From Deltaproteobacteria bacterium (GTDB lineage Bacteria > Desulfobacterota > Syntrophia > Syntrophales > JAFGHS01): a stretch of 64,000 nt of DNA. The position numbers and the translations under genes were made by a program. The stretch's first letter is position 1, and each line of letters starts with the position of its first letter. The stretch is taken from assembly GCA_016928025.1 (NCBI GenBank), contig JAFGLN010000117.1, positions 1-64,000 of the forward strand. The letters are read 5' to 3'. Below the pieces are notes generated by a model. It saw only the letters and a program-made list of their open reading frames with translations. It was not told where the DNA came from and did no database searches. Of the stretch, positions 1-7,988 are shown in pieces.

Positions 1-11
1 CTTGATTTTAA

Positions 12-87
12 TGGTGGGTCAGGGCAGAATTGAACTGCCGACACTCGGATTTTCAGTCCGATGCTCTACCGACTGAGCTACCGACCC
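12..87 (-). tRNA. tRNA-Phe (GAA)
   Basis: Read on the minus strand, this folds as a complete cloverleaf of 76 nt. The 7-bp acceptor stem is GGGTCGG with CTGACCC (one G-U pair), the anticodon stem is TCGGA/TCCGA, and the loop CTGAAAA gives anticodon GAA (phenylalanine). The T-arm GTTCAATTC is present and the 3' CCA is encoded. Confidence 0.97.
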
Positions 88-121
88 ACGCTGATATCGT
101 CGGTAAAAAACACGATCATCT

Positions 122-148
122 TCTATAAAACATCCGTGTCTTTGTCAA
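122..148 (-). promoter_or_regulatory. candidate promoter for tRNA-Phe
   Basis: On the minus strand TTGACA (143-148) and TATAGA (122-127) are separated by 15 bp. This is shorter than the usual 17 bp. The site lies about 35 bp upstream of the mature tRNA end and overlaps the 3' end of the RDD gene. Assigned by motif only. Confidence 0.4.
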
Positions 149-671
149 GGTATTTTTCATCCGCTTCAGGTTCTGCGGGCGCTGTTGCGGCCTTTTGCCG
201 GGGCGGTTCATCGCGGGTTTGGACGACGACGGTGGCGGCGATCTTGTCATGCCAACCCTGTTTTCTCCCGTCGAAGGCCACCCACAGATAACCCAGATAG
301 ATGAAGACCGCAGAAACCAGATAGCCGACCCAACGGAGAAAAGCGATGCCGAAGGTCATGTCCCGGCCCGATGTCTGGATGACCCGAAGACCGAAGATCA
401 TCTTGCCCGGAGTCTGTCCCGATGCGCCGTGAAAATAGGTGAAATAGACCATGTCGACAAAAAAAGTCGCGCTGTAATAAACACCGACATAGACGCCGGA
501 CATATCCTTGAATCCGTCGATGATCATTTGAACCTGTCCCGGCGGAAGACTCAAGCGCATGGCGATCAAGGCGACTATGCCGAAGATCGTCAAGATGATG
601 TAGAGGATAATCTTATCGATGATCAATGCCCCGGTGCGGCGCCAGAAACCGCCGTATTGGTATGTTGTCAA
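123..671 (-). CDS. RDD family membrane protein
   Basis: This is a membrane protein of about 182 aa with the RDD-family pattern. It has an N-terminal RRTGALIID segment leading into the first hydrophobic helix, a central GQTPGKMIFGLRVI motif, and a closing DGRKQGWHDKIAATVVV motif. The C-terminus is a polar Ala/Pro/Glu tail. The family is poorly defined, and ion or solute exchange has been shown for a few members. I start it at TTG 671-669, where AAGGAGG sits 9 nt upstream and the start overlaps the rsmE stop (TTGA). The open frame runs further upstream to 812, but that part is antisense-like sequence inside rsmE. It is the last gene of the prmA-rsmE-RDD unit. The function in this organism is unknown. 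Confidence 0.85.
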   Translation of the reverse strand: MTTYQYGGFWRRTGALIIDKIILYIILTIFGIVALIAMRLSLPPGQVQMIIDGFKDMSGVYVGVYYSATFFVDMVYFTYFHGASGQTPGKMIFGLRVIQTSGRDMTFGIAFLRWVGYLVSAVFIYLGYLWVAFDGRKQGWHDKIAATVVVQTRDEPPRQKAATAPAEPEADEKYLDKDTDVL

Positions 672-1444
672 TGGTTTGGTCCTCCTTCGGGATCGCCGCT
701 GAAGATGCCCTTTTCGTACTGGATTACGGTTAATGCCGACATGAGCGCCGTATCGACTTTCAAGACCCGATCGCCCAGACTGACCGGCACGAATCCCTTC
801 TCCCGTGCGCAAGCAACTTCCTCCACCGTGAATCCGCCTTCCGGTCCGATGATAATGGAAAATGCTTTGGCCTGCCTTACTTTTTTATCCCGGAATATTT
901 GTTTCACTGTGGTCTTTTTTTCTTCTTCCCAGAAAATCAGCTTGATGTCATCTTTGGAGGGGATATTCAGACTCTCATCCAACGTCAGGATGCCTTCTAT
1001 TTCAGGTATGTCGGCCCGGCCGCACTTTCTTGCCGCTTCCCGGGCGATCTTTTGCCACCGGACGCATTTGGCGGAAATTTTGTCTTTCGGTATTTTAGCC
1101 ACCGATCTTACGGAGACAAAGGGAACAATCCGGGCGACGCCTAATTCCGTCGCCTTTTCGATGATGAAATCCATGACGCCCGCCTTGGCCAAGGATTGAA
1201 AAAGGGTGATTTCAATGGCGTCCGGCTGCATGCTGTTTGTTTCGATAATCTTAACGGTTGCCCCGTGAGAGGTGTAATGCTTAATAATACCCGTGCTTTC
1301 ATGGCCCCGGCCGTCAAAAAGAAACACCCGCTCACCGACCTTCATCCGGAGAACGGATTTTAAATACTTCAGATCGGCTCCGTTAAGCATGCATGTTGTG
1401 TCTTTTTGTAGGAACTGGGGCAGGTATAGCCTCGGTGTCGTCAC
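668..1444 (-). CDS. rsmE: 16S rRNA (uracil1498-N3)-methyltransferase RsmE
   Basis: This 258-aa protein is a SPOUT-class methyltransferase that methylates N3 of U1498 in 16S rRNA, using S-adenosylmethionine. Family motifs are clear: EKATELGV near residue 100, RWQKIAREAARKCGR, then the knot motifs IIGPEGGF and SLGDRVLKVDTA near the C-terminus. The length is normal. It starts with GTG overlapping the prmA stop (GTGA), and its own stop overlaps the TTG of the RDD gene, so the three genes are probably translationally coupled. prmA-rsmE adjacency is common in bacteria. Confidence 0.95.
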   Translation of the reverse strand: MTTPRLYLPQFLQKDTTCMLNGADLKYLKSVLRMKVGERVFLFDGRGHESTGIIKHYTSHGATVKIIETNSMQPDAIEITLFQSLAKAGVMDFIIEKATELGVARIVPFVSVRSVAKIPKDKISAKCVRWQKIAREAARKCGRADIPEIEGILTLDESLNIPSKDDIKLIFWEEEKKTTVKQIFRDKKVRQAKAFSIIIGPEGGFTVEEVACAREKGFVPVSLGDRVLKVDTALMSALTVIQYEKGIFSGDPEGGPNH

Positions 1445-2400
1445 TTTTTAGGCCCATTTTTTTTCAGGATGTAACAAACCCATTCTTTTTCGGTGATGAT
1501 CCGCTGGAGTTCGAGGGCTCCGGTGTAATAATGCTTTTCGATTTCCGGTTTGTCTTGCTCAATGATTCCCGAAAGGATCAGGTGCCCGTCTTGTTCCAGA
1601 AGTGAAATCAAATGTTTGTGCAGCTTGACCAACAGATTAGCTGTCAGATTCGCGATGATCAAATCAAAAGGTTCATCGACGGTGGCCACATCGCGATTGA
1701 TGAAGCGAATCCGTGTCTGGACCTCGTTGATCTTCGCGTTCTCACGGGCGATAGCGATGGCCTTTTTGTCGATATCCACGCAAATGACCCGGTCCGCGCC
1801 GAGTTTTGCACTGGCAATGCCCAGAATACCGGTTCCCGTGCCGACATCGAGGACATGACACTTTTTATCCTCCTTTTTTTTAACCATCAGCTCTTCCAGT
1901 GCTTCCAGACACATTCTTGTCGAAGGATGCTGGCCGGTGCCGAAGGCCATGCCGGGATCTATTTCGATGACAATATCGGAGCCCACAGGCTCACATCTTT
2001 CCCATGTCGGTTTGATCACGATGCTCTTGCTTACCCGCAGGGGTTTGAAGTACTTTTTCCATTCCTCACCCCAGTCCGAATCGGCAACGGTCTCCGTTTT
2101 ATAGCTCGGCGTTGCCTGATCGGGAAAAATATCGGATACGCTGTCGATATATCGGTCGAGGGAGGCCAGTTTTTCCTTGATGCGTTTGTCGTTGGGAAGA
2201 TAGGCCGTCAAGATATCCTTGGCCCGGGGATCGGGGAAATCGTCTTCCGATTGCGGGATCAATTCTTCCTGAGAGACGCCCTGGGCGCCGATTTCCGTTA
2301 AAAAATTGGATAACGCGTCGATGAGCAATGGTTCTGCCGTCAATTCAATCTTCAGCCATTGTTTTCTTTCGTTTTTCGTCATAGGGACATCGTCCGCCAT
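1441..2400 (-). CDS. prmA: ribosomal protein L11 methyltransferase PrmA
   Basis: This is a 319-aa class I SAM-dependent methyltransferase predicted to trimethylate ribosomal protein L11. The N-terminal substrate-recognition domain (about 1-120) is followed by a Rossmann domain with motif I VLDVGTGTGILGIASAKLGA, an acidic end of strand 2 (VICVDID), and motif IV IIANLTANLL. GMAFGTGQHPSTRMCLE just before motif I is typical of PrmA. The ATG at 2400 is supported by GAGAGGAG about 6 nt upstream. It is the first gene of the minus-strand unit. Confidence 0.95.
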   Translation of the reverse strand: MADDVPMTKNERKQWLKIELTAEPLLIDALSNFLTEIGAQGVSQEELIPQSEDDFPDPRAKDILTAYLPNDKRIKEKLASLDRYIDSVSDIFPDQATPSYKTETVADSDWGEEWKKYFKPLRVSKSIVIKPTWERCEPVGSDIVIEIDPGMAFGTGQHPSTRMCLEALEELMVKKKEDKKCHVLDVGTGTGILGIASAKLGADRVICVDIDKKAIAIARENAKINEVQTRIRFINRDVATVDEPFDLIIANLTANLLVKLHKHLISLLEQDGHLILSGIIEQDKPEIEKHYYTGALELQRIITEKEWVCYILKKNGPKK

Positions 2401-2436
2401 AAGTCTCCTCTCTGATTTAGAGTATAGGATTCAAAA

Positions 2437-2464
2437 CTCCTTTGACTTTGTACCTTGAACCTCG
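2437..2464 (-). repeat. degenerate CAAGGTN heptamer array
   Basis: The minus strand reads GAGGTTCAAGGTACAAAGTC, a degenerate run of the heptamer CAAGGTN. The same unit occurs five times in tandem at 16425-16459 on the other strand. It lies in the intergenic region between prmA and the siroheme synthase gene. Confidence 0.5.
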
Positions 2465-2475
2465 ATGCTTAAAAT

Positions 2476-2504
2476 CATATATCTTTTTTTGGTCGATATT
2501 TCAA
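2476..2504 (-). promoter_or_regulatory. candidate prmA promoter
   Basis: The minus strand carries TTGAAA (2499-2504), a 17-bp spacer, and TATATG (2476-2481), about 75 bp upstream of the prmA start. Spacing is ideal and the -35 is one base off consensus. Assigned by motif only. Confidence 0.35.
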
Positions 2505-2592
2505 GCGGCTTGAATTTTCAAACTCTTCATGTTAGCTTGTTTTCCAAAAGTTTTAGCTGAAATGGCTCATTGGGGGAAAGGGGAAAGGCGGC

Positions 2593-3240
2593 TTGAAATA
2601 CTATCCGATCGGTCTTGACATCGTTGATAAAAAATGCATTGTCGTTGGCGGGGGGGATGTGGCGGAAAGAAAGGCGATCAAACTTCTGGATTATGGGGCA
2701 AGGGTCGGTGTTGTCTCGAGAGATCTGACGCCATGCCTCCGGGACATGGCAAAGGAAGGAACGATTGTCCATATCGATTCCGATTATCAAAAGGAACATA
2801 TCAGCGGGGCTTTTCTGGTCATCGGCGCCACGAACCGGCCGGTTGTCAACACTCAACTCTCGATAGACGCCCGTGAGCAGGGTATCCTGATCAACGCCGT
2901 GGACAATCCGCCGGAATGTGATTTTATCCTGCCGGCCCTGTTGGAGCGGGGAGATCTAGTTATCGCTGTGTTTACAGGGGGGAACAGCCCCGCCCTGGCC
3001 AAGAAATTGCGGATACAATTAGAGGATCATTTCGGTCCGGAATATGAGATCTTTCTCAACATCATGGGTGAGGTGCGGCAAAAGGTTTTGGCGAAAGGTC
3101 TGCCGTCGGAGGAAAACAAAAGGATTTTTGAGTTGATCATTGATAGCGATATGCCGAAATTGATTAAATACAAGAGATGGGACGTCATTAGAAACTTTTT
3201 GAAGCGGACGACCGGCGAGGACATCGAGGTGAGCGATTGA
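2593..3240 (+). CDS. precorrin-2 dehydrogenase / sirohydrochlorin ferrochelatase (siroheme synthase, Met8/CysG N-terminal type)
   Basis: This 215-aa protein matches the N-terminal half of CysG, equivalent to stand-alone Met8 or SirC. It is predicted to oxidise precorrin-2 to sirohydrochlorin with NAD+, and possibly to insert iron. The Rossmann motif VVGGGDVAERKAIKLL is near residue 16. INAVDNPPECDFILPALLERG and FTGGNSPALAKKLR are conserved in the family. The start is TTG 2593 after the purine-rich GGGGAAAGG; the nearby ATG at 2562 is out of frame. It opens tetrapyrrole cluster 1 and would supply siroheme for the downstream Ahb route. Its stop overlaps the next start. Confidence 0.93.
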   Translation: MKYYPIGLDIVDKKCIVVGGGDVAERKAIKLLDYGARVGVVSRDLTPCLRDMAKEGTIVHIDSDYQKEHISGAFLVIGATNRPVVNTQLSIDAREQGILINAVDNPPECDFILPALLERGDLVIAVFTGGNSPALAKKLRIQLEDHFGPEYEIFLNIMGEVRQKVLAKGLPSEENKRIFELIIDSDMPKLIKYKRWDVIRNFLKRTTGEDIEVSD

Positions 3241-4055
3241 TGGATGTGACTTTCTTTTATACGGCCCTCGGCGTCTATCTGATAAGCGCCGTCGGCTATG
3301 TTGCTTCAATCCTGACGCGGCGGGTCTGGGTCGCGAAGCTGTCCACCTGGATCATGGGTGCGGCTTTCGGTGTTCACTTTATCTCTTTTGCTTTCCGCTA
3401 TCTCGCGACCGGCCACAATCCCGTGGTCAGTATTTACGATACCTTGTCATTACTGGCCTGGATTTTGTCTGGTGTCTATCTGGTCCTGCAGTTGAAAACG
3501 AAGACGCGGGTTCTGGGCGCCTTTGTTGCTCCGGTCACGTTCCTGCTGATGATTGCCGCTTCTTACCGTATGGCGGGTCCGGTGGCCATTCCCCCCATAT
3601 TGCGTGGGGGACTGGTGCCGTTTCATGTGATTCTGTCCGTCACGGGCGAGGCCCTTTTTGTCCTCGCTTCCCTGGCTGGTGCCATGTACCTGATGCAGGA
3701 TCACTTGATTAAAAATAAAAAAGTAACCAGCTTTACCAGGTTCCTGCCGTCTCTAAAAGAATTGGATCGGATCAACCATATATGCCTTCTCTGGGGATTT
3801 CCCCTGCTGACGCTGGGTGTTTTAGCCGGCTCCGTCTGGGCGAGAACGGCTTGGGGAAGCCACTGGCAATGGGACCCCAAACAGATATGGACGGTGCTCG
3901 TTTGGCTGATATACGCGGTTTTGCTCCATCAGCGGCTTGCTATCGGCTGGAAGGGTCATAAAGCGGCCCTTTATTCCATTCTGGCCTTTCTGGTTCTAAT
4001 GGTTTCCTTTTGCATCGAGGCTTTCTTCTTTGAGACGGTGCACAATTTTATATAA
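3240..4055 (+). CDS. CcsA/HemX-like cytochrome c assembly membrane protein
   Basis: This is a membrane protein of about 271 aa with roughly eight hydrophobic helices and a tryptophan-rich loop (WGSHWQWDPKQIW) like the heme-handling WWD loop of CcsA and HemX. CcsA proteins move heme across the membrane for cytochrome c ligation. HemX-like relatives beside hemA have been linked to control of glutamyl-tRNA reductase level. The ATG at 3240 overlaps the TGA of the upstream gene (ATGA-like coupling), and TTG 3237 is an alternative. The position between met8 and hemA fits the HemX-type arrangement, so the choice between heme export and HemA control stays open. Confidence 0.85.
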   Translation: MDVTFFYTALGVYLISAVGYVASILTRRVWVAKLSTWIMGAAFGVHFISFAFRYLATGHNPVVSIYDTLSLLAWILSGVYLVLQLKTKTRVLGAFVAPVTFLLMIAASYRMAGPVAIPPILRGGLVPFHVILSVTGEALFVLASLAGAMYLMQDHLIKNKKVTSFTRFLPSLKELDRINHICLLWGFPLLTLGVLAGSVWARTAWGSHWQWDPKQIWTVLVWLIYAVLLHQRLAIGWKGHKAALYSILAFLVLMVSFCIEAFFFETVHNFI

Positions 4056-4105
4056 TGGGTCAATTACGCAATTTCATAAAAAATCGTGAGGCGTGAGGTG
4101 AATCC

Positions 4106-4174
4106 GTGACGAGTAACGGTTCACAGGTCATCAATGAAAGATGCTGGTAAATAAACAAACTCGTTACATGTCAC
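4106..4174. repeat. short GTGAC...GTCAC inverted-repeat element
   Basis: GTGACGAGTAACG (4106-4118) is matched by CGTTACATGTCAC (4162-4174), giving an 11 of 13 inverted repeat around about 43 bp. The arms resemble the outer ends of the larger repeat at 46015, but the GC-rich hairpin core is missing. It lies between the ccsA-like gene and hemA. Confidence 0.55.
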
Positions 4175-4208
4175 TGGTTACCATTTACGGCTTTTGAAAT
4201 ACATTACA

Positions 4209-5483
4209 ATGAATATTATTCTTATCGGCATGAACCATAAAACGGCTCCCTTGGAGATCAGGGAGCGGCTTTCTTTGTCCTGCAGGGAAGAGGCCGATGC
4301 TCTATCGGAAATTATCCGGATATCGCAGATTGATGAGGCGCTCTATCTTGCCACCTGCAACCGGGTGGAGGTGCTGGCGAAAACCGCCGCTGCCGAAACG
4401 GCCGTCGATCGTCTGAAGGGCTTTATCTACCGTCAGGGGAATCTGTCGGCGGAAGAACTGGAGCAGTGCCTTTATATCTATACCGATCGTGACGCGGTTC
4501 GCCACCTGTTTCGGGTGACGTCGAGCCTTGATTCCCTGGTGATGGGCGAACCTCAGATCCTGGGCCAGGTGAAGGACGCCTTCCGGCAGGCGGTCGAGAA
4601 AAACACGACCGGGGTCATTTTAAACAAGATCCTCCATCATGCCTTCCGGACGGCCAAACGGGTCCGGACGGAGACCGACATCGCTGAAAACGCCGTATCC
4701 GTCAGTTATGCCGCGGTGGAACTGGCCAAAAAAATATTTGGGGATCTCAAAGGCAAGACGATCCTGCTCGTGGGGGCGGGTGAGATGTCCGAACTGGCGG
4801 CCCGGCATCTGGTCAACCAGGGTGTGGATCGCATCCTCGTGGCCAACCGCAGCTATGCAAGGGCCTTGAATATGGCCGAGGTATTTAAGGGCACGGCGGT
4901 CGATTTTGCGCAACTGGGGGAAAAACTTCAGGAAGCGGACATCGTCATCAGCTCCACGGGGGCGCCTCATTTCGTGATCACCGCCGACATGGTTGCGACG
5001 GCCCTGAGGCGGCGGAAAAACCGGCTGCTTTTCCTGATCGATATTGCCGTTCCCCGGGACATCGAGCCGCAGGCCGGTGAGATCGACAATGTCTATCTGT
5101 ATAATATTGACAACCTCCAGGAGATCGTGGACGAAAACCTGAAGGCCCGAAAACTGGCGGCCCGGAGGGCCGAGGCGATCATTGAGGAAGAGGTCTTGAA
5201 ATATGAGCAGTGGCGAAGCACCCTGGAGGTTGTTCCGACCATTGTCTCGTTGCGGGAAAAATTTGCGGCCATTGCGGAGCGGGAGCTGCGGAAATCCGAA
5301 GGATGGATGCAGAATTTAAGCAATGAAGACAAGCAGCACATTGAAATCATAATTCATTCCATCATCAATAAAATCACGCATGAACCCATTGCGGGATTGA
5401 AGGATGAAAGTCAAAACGGCGGCGCCAAGCCCTATGTAGCGGCGGTAAGAAGGCTTTTCCGTCTGGATGCGGACGATACTTAA
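4209..5483 (+). CDS. hemA: glutamyl-tRNA reductase
   Basis: This protein reduces glutamyl-tRNA(Glu) to glutamate-1-semialdehyde with NADPH, the first committed step of C5-pathway tetrapyrrole synthesis. It has about 424 aa. It begins with the family pattern GMNHKTAPLEIRERL and has the nucleophilic cysteine C50 in LATCNRVE. Next comes SSLDSLVMGEPQILGQVKDAF, then a Rossmann domain with VGAGEMSELAARHL and a C-terminal dimerisation helix region. ATG 4209 was preferred over the in-frame TTG at 4194 because family members start four or five residues before IGMNHKT. No clear ribosome site is visible. hemC follows after 11 nt. Confidence 0.96.
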   Translation: MNIILIGMNHKTAPLEIRERLSLSCREEADALSEIIRISQIDEALYLATCNRVEVLAKTAAAETAVDRLKGFIYRQGNLSAEELEQCLYIYTDRDAVRHLFRVTSSLDSLVMGEPQILGQVKDAFRQAVEKNTTGVILNKILHHAFRTAKRVRTETDIAENAVSVSYAAVELAKKIFGDLKGKTILLVGAGEMSELAARHLVNQGVDRILVANRSYARALNMAEVFKGTAVDFAQLGEKLQEADIVISSTGAPHFVITADMVATALRRRKNRLLFLIDIAVPRDIEPQAGEIDNVYLYNIDNLQEIVDENLKARKLAARRAEAIIEEEVLKYEQWRSTLEVVPTIVSLREKFAAIAERELRKSEGWMQNLSNEDKQHIEIIIHSIINKITHEPIAGLKDESQNGGAKPYVAAVRRLFRLDADDT

Positions 5484-5497
5484 GGAGGGTTGAAATT
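5484..5497 (+). promoter_or_regulatory. ribosome binding site and ATT start of hemC
   Basis: GGAGG at 5484-5488 lies 6 nt before ATT at 5495. This is the only codon at a usable distance that keeps the essential N-terminal KIGTRGS segment in frame. No in-frame ATG, GTG or TTG exists between the hemA stop and TTG 5534, which lies after that segment. Confidence 0.6.
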
Positions 5498-6427
5498 CAA
5501 AAGATACTGAAAATCGGAACCCGGGGAAGCGATTTGGCCCTGGCACAGACCCGCTGGGTCATGGACAGGATAAGGACATATTATTCCGATCTGATTATAG
5601 AAGATGTTGTCATTAGAACCAAAGCGGACATCATGCAGGACGTCTCATTGGCCGGTATCGGCGGGAAAGGACTGTTCGTCAAGGAAATCGAAGATGCCCT
5701 CTTGAACGGCGAAATCGACATGGCGGTTCACAGTATGAAGGATGTACCGGCTGAAATTCCCGATGGTCTGGAGATTGCGGCGACACCGGAAAGGGAGGAC
5801 CCGCGGGATGTCCTCATTGCGAAAGACCGCAGAAAATTGGAGGAATTGCCGCGGGGCGCCCGCCTGGGAACGGGATCTTTGCGCCGGGGCCTGCAGGTGC
5901 GCAATTTGCTGCCCGATGTCGAAATTGTTCCTCTGCGCGGCAATATCGGTACGCGGATCAAAAAAATCGAAACAGAAAACCTCGAAGGCGTAATTTTGGC
6001 CGCCGCAGGATTGCGGCGCATGGGGTGGATGCGGCAAATTACCCAGTTCATTCCTCCGGAAATTATGATGCCCGCCATTGGACAGGGGGCGCTCGGGGTT
6101 GAAATCCGCAGGGACGACACGAAGCTTAAAGAAATGATCACTGTTTTTCACCATCCCGCAACGTGGATCGAGGTGGGCGCTGAAAGGGCCTTTTTAAAGC
6201 GAATCGGCGGCGGCTGCCATCTGCCCATCGCAGCCTATGGGAAAATAGACAATGGTATCCTGAAATTGCGGGGTCTTATCGGTAGCCCGGACGGACGATT
6301 TATTATCCGGGAAGAGATAACGGGGCGGCCGGAAGACGGGGATGTTCTGGGATTCAACCTTGCAGAGCGGATACTGCTTCAGGGCGGGCAGGCGATTTTG
6401 AATGAAATCACCGAGGAGTCGGTCTAA
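5495..6427 (+). CDS. hemC: hydroxymethylbilane synthase (porphobilinogen deaminase)
   Basis: HemC condenses four porphobilinogen units into hydroxymethylbilane on a dipyrromethane cofactor. Starting at ATT 5495 the protein has 310 aa, the normal length, and cofactor cysteine C241 lies in RIGGGCHLPIAAYG, in line with C242 of E. coli. Conserved parts are KIGTRGSDLALAQT at the N-terminus, DMAVHSMKDVP, GTGSLRR and PLRGNIGTR. Beginning instead at the first standard start (TTG 5534) would remove the arginine and serine of the RGS motif that contact the cofactor. I therefore infer a non-canonical ATT start. It sits between hemA and cobA-hemD, and its stop abuts the next TTG. Confidence 0.93.
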   Translation: MQKILKIGTRGSDLALAQTRWVMDRIRTYYSDLIIEDVVIRTKADIMQDVSLAGIGGKGLFVKEIEDALLNGEIDMAVHSMKDVPAEIPDGLEIAATPEREDPRDVLIAKDRRKLEELPRGARLGTGSLRRGLQVRNLLPDVEIVPLRGNIGTRIKKIETENLEGVILAAAGLRRMGWMRQITQFIPPEIMMPAIGQGALGVEIRRDDTKLKEMITVFHHPATWIEVGAERAFLKRIGGGCHLPIAAYGKIDNGILKLRGLIGSPDGRFIIREEITGRPEDGDVLGFNLAERILLQGGQAILNEITEESV

Positions 6428-7942
6428 TTGAAAGGAAAAGTATACATTATCGGCGCGGGTCCCGGCGATCCCGGGCTGATTACGGTCAAAGGCACGCAGT
6501 GCCTGGAGAAGGCGGATGTCGTCATTTACGATCATCTGGTCAGTGAAGAAATCCTTCGGCATGTCACGGGCGCTGCTCGGTTCATTTATGCCGGTAAAGA
6601 GGGGGGAGCCCATACGCTCACACAGGACCAGATCAATGTGCGTCTTGTGGAGGAGGCGCAGAAGGGAAAGATCGTTGCCCGGCTGAAAGGCGGGGATCCT
6701 TTCATCTTCGGCCGTGGCGGCGAGGAAGCCGACGTTCTGGCCGAAGCCGGTATTCCTTTCGAAGTCATACCGGGCGTCACCTCCGCCATCGCCGTTCCGG
6801 CCTACGCGGGAATCCCGTTGACGCACCGGGGCTATACGTCGGCGGTAGCCTTTGTGACGGGTCATGAGCGTCCTGATAAAGACGAAAGCGCCATCGATTG
6901 GGAACGGCTGTCTGGCATCGGGACGCTGGTTTTCCTCATGGGGGTCAAGAACCTGCCCCGAATTACCGCCGAACTGATAAAACACGGTCGGAGCCCGGAT
7001 ACCCCCGCCGCCCTCATTCGCTGGGGCACGACGCCGGAGCAGCAGACGTTGACCGGGACGCTGCAGGATATTTGTCAAAAAGCCGAGGCAATACGTTTTT
7101 TGCCGCCCGCCATTCTCGTCGTCGGCGAGGTCACCTCTCTGAGGGACCGCCTGAACTGGTTCGAAAAAAAACCTCTTTTCGGCAAAGGCATTGTCATCAC
7201 AAGGCCGGGAGACCAGGCAGGGCCCTTTGCCGCTCTCTTGCGGGAGCAGGGGGCACGGGTGATCTTATTCCCGACCATTCGGATCGTTCCTGTCGAAGAT
7301 CAGCGGGGCATGGACAAGGCGATTGCCGGGATAGAGGCCTATCACTGGATCATTTTTACGTCCGCCAATGGGGTGCGCCACTTTTTCCAGCGGATCAAGG
7401 AATTGAAGCGCGACATCCGCGATTTGAAGAGTATCAGAATCTGCGCCATCGGTCCGGCCACGGCGGAAATGATTGAGGCGCTCGGTATTCGGGTGGATGT
7501 TGTGCCGGATGAGTTCATTTCCGAAGGGGTTGTCAAGGCGTTTGAAAAACTCGATATGGAGGGCAAAAACGTCTTGCTGCCCCGGGCGGAAAAGGCACGG
7601 GACGTCATCCCTGAAGGACTGGTGAAACTGGGGGCGAGAGTTGATGTTGTCGCTGTTTACAAAACCGTCGGTTCAGGTCGTCATAAAACGGAGCTCGAAG
7701 ATTTGATGAAGGAGGGCAGGGTCGATGTGATTACCTTCACGAGCCCATCGACGGTACATCATTTTATCGAGATTATGGGAGGCAGCGGCGCTGTGGAATC
7801 TTCCGTGAAGATTGCCTGCATCGGACCCGTCACCGCCGCCGCCGTGAAGCAGGCCGGTCTGAATATTAATATCATGCAGGAACGCTATACGATTCCGGGT
7901 CTGGTGGACGCCCTGATGGAATACTATTCCGATAATGGTTAG
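6428..7942 (+). CDS. cobA-hemD: fused uroporphyrinogen-III C-methyltransferase / uroporphyrinogen-III synthase
   Basis: This is a 504-aa bifunctional protein. Residues 1 to about 245 are SUMT (CobA/CysG-C type): IIGAGPGDPGLITVKG, RLKGGDPFIFGRGGEEA and PGVTSAIAVPAYAGIPLTHRG. It makes precorrin-2 by methylating uroporphyrinogen III at C2 and C7. Residues from about 255 to 500 are HemD, which cyclises hydroxymethylbilane with ring-D inversion (GIVITRPGDQAGPFAALLRE, IIFTSANGVRHFF, VLLPRAEKARDVIPEGL, VDVITFTSPSTV). The order in the protein is the reverse of the reaction order. The start is TTG 6428, directly after the hemC stop. The fusion channels product toward siroheme. Confidence 0.95.
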   Translation: MKGKVYIIGAGPGDPGLITVKGTQCLEKADVVIYDHLVSEEILRHVTGAARFIYAGKEGGAHTLTQDQINVRLVEEAQKGKIVARLKGGDPFIFGRGGEEADVLAEAGIPFEVIPGVTSAIAVPAYAGIPLTHRGYTSAVAFVTGHERPDKDESAIDWERLSGIGTLVFLMGVKNLPRITAELIKHGRSPDTPAALIRWGTTPEQQTLTGTLQDICQKAEAIRFLPPAILVVGEVTSLRDRLNWFEKKPLFGKGIVITRPGDQAGPFAALLREQGARVILFPTIRIVPVEDQRGMDKAIAGIEAYHWIIFTSANGVRHFFQRIKELKRDIRDLKSIRICAIGPATAEMIEALGIRVDVVPDEFISEGVVKAFEKLDMEGKNVLLPRAEKARDVIPEGLVKLGARVDVVAVYKTVGSGRHKTELEDLMKEGRVDVITFTSPSTVHHFIEIMGGSGAVESSVKIACIGPVTAAAVKQAGLNINIMQERYTIPGLVDALMEYYSDNG

Positions 7943-7988
7943 GGTGAATGAAGGCATCATAGCTGTTGGTGATGTCCCGATACCGCAG

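Noticed and set aside
195-1199. 334-codon plus-strand frame
   Set aside because: It is antisense to RDD and rsmE, which have full family motifs. The translation is low in protein character and has no ribosome site.
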